A stretch of 7,998 nt of DNA from Bacillota bacterium (GTDB lineage: Bacteria > Bacillota_A > Clostridia > DSM-8532): NCBI GenBank assembly GCA_023424865.1, contig JAFADM010000599.1, positions 1-7,998 of the forward strand, in the 5' to 3' direction. The notes under the pieces are model-generated. The model was given only the letters and a program-made list of their open reading frames with translations. It did no database searches and was not told the DNA's origin. Positions 5,477 through 7,998 of the stretch are shown here, piece by piece; positions within the stretch are counted from its first letter, which is position 1, and each line of letters opens with the position of its first letter. A program made the translations under genes and the position numbers.

Positions 5477-6301
5477 ATGGTTCCCATTTTTGAATTCGAT
5501 TTTATGCGCCGGGCCTTTTTGGTTGGCCTGCTTCTTGCCATTATCATTCCGTGTATCGGAATGATCGTTGTTTTAAAAAGACTTTCCATGCTTGGGGATG
5601 CTCTCTCCCACACCTCTCTTGCCGGTGTGGCACTGGGCTTGCTTTTGGGCTTCAATCCCATTTTGGGCGCTGTTATAACCTGTATCGTGGGAGCCTTAAG
5701 TATTGAAGCCATACGAAAGCGGCTTCCCCGCTATTCGGAAATATCCATTGCCATTATGATGTCGGCGGGTATCGGCCTTACAGGCGTGCTGTCCGGCTTT
5801 GTGAAAAACGCAGCCAATTTCAACAGCTTTTTATTTGGAAGCATTGTGGCCGTCAGCTCCTTTGAATTGGGCCTCACCCTCTTCATTGCATGCCTGGTTC
5901 TGGTGGCCTTCATCCTTTTGTATAAGGAGCTTTTCTACATTGCCTTCGACGAGAGAGCCGCCCGGTTATCCGGAGTGCCTGTTAAGACGGTTAACTTTAT
6001 TTTTACCCTCTTAACGGCAGTAACGGTTTCAGTGGCGTCCCGGACGGTTGGCGCCCTTATTGTATCCTCCCTTATGGTTATACCGGTTGCCTGCGCCATG
6101 CAGCTTGGAAAAAGCTATAAGCAAACGGTTTTTTATTCCATTGGCTTTTCCGTATTATTTATGACCACCGGTCTTTTTGCCTCCTATTACCTTAGGCTTA
6201 AGCCCGGCGGAACCATTGTACTTATAGGTGTAATCTGTCTGCTTATGCTGCTTGGGGGAAAAAAGCTTTTGTCCTTATCTGGAATTAAAGGAGCGAGGTG
6301 A
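5477..6301 (+). CDS. znuB: Zinc ABC transporter permease (ABC-3 family)
   Basis: This 274-residue protein forms the membrane channel for zinc import. It has eight or more hydrophobic segments and the ABC-3 hallmark GDALSHTSLAGVALG (40-54), the loop thought to contact the ATPase. Other family blocks are SRTVGALIVSSLMVIP (188-203) and LKPGGTIVL (241-249). The ATG at 5477 is preferred because a perfect AAGGAGG lies nine bases upstream, inside the end of znuC. An in-frame ATG at 5432 would add 15 polar residues and bury that site. Four bases separate znuC from this start, and its TGA overlaps the next ATG by one base, pointing to coupled translation. The gene is intact and of normal length. Confidence 0.95.
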   Translation: MVPIFEFDFMRRAFLVGLLLAIIIPCIGMIVVLKRLSMLGDALSHTSLAGVALGLLLGFNPILGAVITCIVGALSIEAIRKRLPRYSEISIAIMMSAGIGLTGVLSGFVKNAANFNSFLFGSIVAVSSFELGLTLFIACLVLVAFILLYKELFYIAFDERAARLSGVPVKTVNFIFTLLTAVTVSVASRTVGALIVSSLMVIPVACAMQLGKSYKQTVFYSIGFSVLFMTTGLFASYYLRLKPGGTIVLIGVICLLMLLGGKKLLSLSGIKGAR

Positions 6302-7245
6302 TGGCCATGCCCGCCCGGGTTATTATTGTTTCGGGCTTTTTAGGCGCAGGAAAAACCACACTGATTACTCAGCTTTTAAAGGGTGCTCTTTCCCAGACTA
6401 AAACGGTACTTATTGAAAATGACTTTGGTGAAGCAAGCGTGGATGCATCTCTCCTAAAAAACAGCGGCTTTACGGTAAGAGAGCTTTTGTCCGGCTGCAT
6501 CTGCTGCAGCCTGTCGGGAGATTTCGCACTTGCGCTGGAGGAGGTTGTTCTTGAATACCATCCCGAGGTTGTGCTCATTGAGCCGTCCGGAGTGGGCAGG
6601 TTGTCCGATATACTTAAAGCCTGTGCCGCTCCCCGGCTTCGCCCCCATATCTGTGTTGCCGGAAAAATAACCGTTGTGGACGCCCGGCGCTGCCAAACCT
6701 ACAGAGATAATTTCGGATCGTTTTTCGAGGATCAGATAGGCTTTGCGGACGCACTTGTTCTAAGCCGCTGGGAAGAGAGCTCCCGGCGTTGCCAGGAGGC
6801 CCTGGGCCTTCTTAAGGGTCTAAATCCCCACGCACCGATATATACTGGTTCTTGGGAGGCTATTGCCTGGGACTCCCTGCTTGGCCTTAGCGAGCCTTTG
6901 GCTTCTAGCGGATTGGGCCCCCGGCGCTACCGTATCCGCGTTCCGGATAAGACGAAGGAGCCTGCACCTGCGGCTCATACGTTTTTTCATACGGTTACCC
7001 TATACCTTGAGAAGGCATTTGGACCGGAGGAATGGGAACGAAAAGCCTCAGAGCTTGAAAAAGAATTCTATGGCCAGGTACTGCGTGCAAAAGGCATCGT
7101 TCCTTCTCCCGGCGGATTTCTTAATCTGCAGTATGTTCCGGGAGAGGTGGAGCTCACACCCTGCCCTCCTCAGAGCGGATTTATCTGCATTATTGGGAGG
7201 GACCTTTGCATACAGGAGCTGGAAAAGTTGTTTAACGGAGATTGA
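6301..7245 (+). CDS. COG0523 (CobW/ZNG1-like) GTP-binding metallochaperone
   Basis: This 314-residue G3E-family GTPase is probably a zinc chaperone that delivers metal to client enzymes under scarcity. Walker A is GFLGAGKTT (12-20), followed by ENDFGE (39-44) as the switch I region. The family metal motif CxCC is present as GCICCSL (65-71). Walker B/ExxG is LIEPSGVG (92-99). The guanine-recognition motif normally read as NKxD is replaced by SRWE (155-158), so base specificity may be relaxed. A CobW C-terminal domain follows (about 200-314), including VLRAKGI near 260. No histidine-rich tail is seen. The ATG at 6301 has GGAG seven bases upstream and overlaps the znuB stop as TGATG; a GTG at 6298 and an ATG at 6307 are alternatives. 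The place inside a znu operon supports a zinc role over cobalamin or nitrile hydratase roles. Confidence 0.88.
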   Translation: MAMPARVIIVSGFLGAGKTTLITQLLKGALSQTKTVLIENDFGEASVDASLLKNSGFTVRELLSGCICCSLSGDFALALEEVVLEYHPEVVLIEPSGVGRLSDILKACAAPRLRPHICVAGKITVVDARRCQTYRDNFGSFFEDQIGFADALVLSRWEESSRRCQEALGLLKGLNPHAPIYTGSWEAIAWDSLLGLSEPLASSGLGPRRYRIRVPDKTKEPAPAAHTFFHTVTLYLEKAFGPEEWERKASELEKEFYGQVLRAKGIVPSPGGFLNLQYVPGEVELTPCPPQSGFICIIGRDLCIQELEKLFNGD

Positions 7246-7251
7246 AGTCAT

Positions 7252-7998
7252 ATGGTACCTGTTTATGTTGCCACAGGCTTTCTGGACGCAGGTAAGACCA
7301 CCTTTCTAAACCGGTTGTTTTACCGTCGCAGAGATGCCGAAATAAGACGTCTGTTTCTTCAGTTTGAATCCGGTGAGGAAGAGCTGGAGGAGGATCGCTC
7401 CCCTGTAGGCTCCGTGAGGCTGGTTTTTACCAAAAAGGAGCTGGAGGGTGAGCTTTCCCTCCTGGCCCGTAAAATAGAGAAGTCCATTGAAGAAAGCTAT
7501 CCGGATGAGATTTGGATTGAATGGAACGGCACTGCCCCCTTCTCCCTGCTTCAGGCACTGTTAGCTCACGGCAGGCTAAAGGTCCTCTGCCGGCTGGATC
7601 GGGTGATTCATCTGGCGGATCCCTTTCTGCTTCAGGGGCTTCCCGGAGGCGGGGACGGCGTTTTGGCCGGCCAGGTAAGAAACTGTGATATGGTGCTCCT
7701 TAGAAGCACCCTTGACTTCGATGCCAATAGAAAATCAAGACAGCTCATACGAAGCCTCAATCCAGGAGTAAAAATTTATAATGATAAGGATATAAGCCCT
7801 CTTGATCAGGCCCTGTACAAGAAAAAGGAATCCCCGGTGGATTTGCTGGTGCTTCGGATTGTGCTCCTTGTAGCCCTGTATTTTTTAACCAATATTGTGT
7901 TTGACACCCTGGACCTTCCCTTTAATACTCTGGTGAATGTTTTTCTGGGAATGATTCTCAGTGCCTTGCCTTTTTTAGTTATCGGCGTTTTGCTCTCC
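7252..7998 (+). CDS. Fusion of a degenerate COG0523-like P-loop domain with a COG0701-like permease (partial, open at right edge)
   Basis: The frame from the ATG at 7252 is open for 249 codons to the window end. Residues 1-195 look like a second, divergent COG0523 domain. VATGFLDAGKTTFLNRLF (6-23) gives a good Walker A, and IWIEWNGTAP (87-96) matches the ExxG block. There is no CxCC motif, and the NKxD position reads LRST (150-153). From residue 198 the chain becomes membrane-spanning: helix 198-217 and a second from about 224, ending MILSALPFLVIGVLLS. That last pattern is typical of the first helices of YraQ/ArsP-type permeases (COG0701, PF03773). GGAG lies 11 bases upstream, and only 6 bases separate it from the preceding GTPase. 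Transport substrate is unknown; zinc or another divalent metal is inferred from the operon. The permease call is moderate because only about 50 residues are visible. Confidence 0.72.
   Translation, partial: MVPVYVATGFLDAGKTTFLNRLFYRRRDAEIRRLFLQFESGEEELEEDRSPVGSVRLVFTKKELEGELSLLARKIEKSIEESYPDEIWIEWNGTAPFSLLQALLAHGRLKVLCRLDRVIHLADPFLLQGLPGGGDGVLAGQVRNCDMVLLRSTLDFDANRKSRQLIRSLNPGVKIYNDKDISPLDQALYKKKESPVDLLVLRIVLLVALYFLTNIVFDTLDLPFNTLVNVFLGMILSALPFLVIGVLLS

Overview
The window reads as chromosomal DNA from an anaerobic Firmicute, most likely class Clostridia. Grounds are the strong AAGGAGG-type ribosome binding sites, the T-box control of an aminoacyl-tRNA synthetase, the lipoprotein zinc-binding protein, and protein sequences that resemble clostridial homologues. 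I cannot place it to genus. I see no mobile elements, CRISPR arrays, rRNA or tRNA genes.

Left half (1-3364, all minus strand). From right to left in transcription order these are a MATE-family efflux transporter (3364-1982), a long T-box leader with its own promoter (about 1973-1433), a type-2 tyrosyl-tRNA synthetase (1432-218), and the first 32 codons of an ECF-like sigma factor running off the left edge (98-1). The T-box is complete: a TTGTAA-17-TATAAT promoter, stem I with a UAC (Tyr) specifier, the UGGUACC antiterminator bulge, and a competing terminator ending in six U residues. The tyrS promoter lies only 8 bases past the MATE stop codon, so MATE transcripts probably run into the T-box.

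A 350-base divergent intergenic region (3365-3714) separates the halves. It carries a near-ideal promoter for the rightward operon (TTGACA-17-TAGAAT). A 12-base inverted repeat has its right arm over the -10 element, and a third dyad of the same 5-2-5 geometry sits just downstream of the predicted transcript start. This looks like a repressor-controlled metal-starvation promoter, though the regulator gene is not in the window.

Right half (3715-7998, plus strand). This is a tight zinc operon: znuA/adcA-type zinc-binding lipoprotein, znuC ATPase, znuB permease, a COG0523 (CobW/ZNG1-like) GTPase with a CICC metal motif, and a fifth gene open at the right edge. The last gene is the most unusual item. 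It starts as a second, degenerate COG0523-like P-loop domain and continues in the same frame into membrane helices resembling the start of a COG0701 (YraQ/ArsP-type) permease. The likely logic is that the ABC transporter imports zinc, the first GTPase hands it to client proteins, and the fusion protein links a nucleotide-binding module to a second membrane transporter. The last step is inference.
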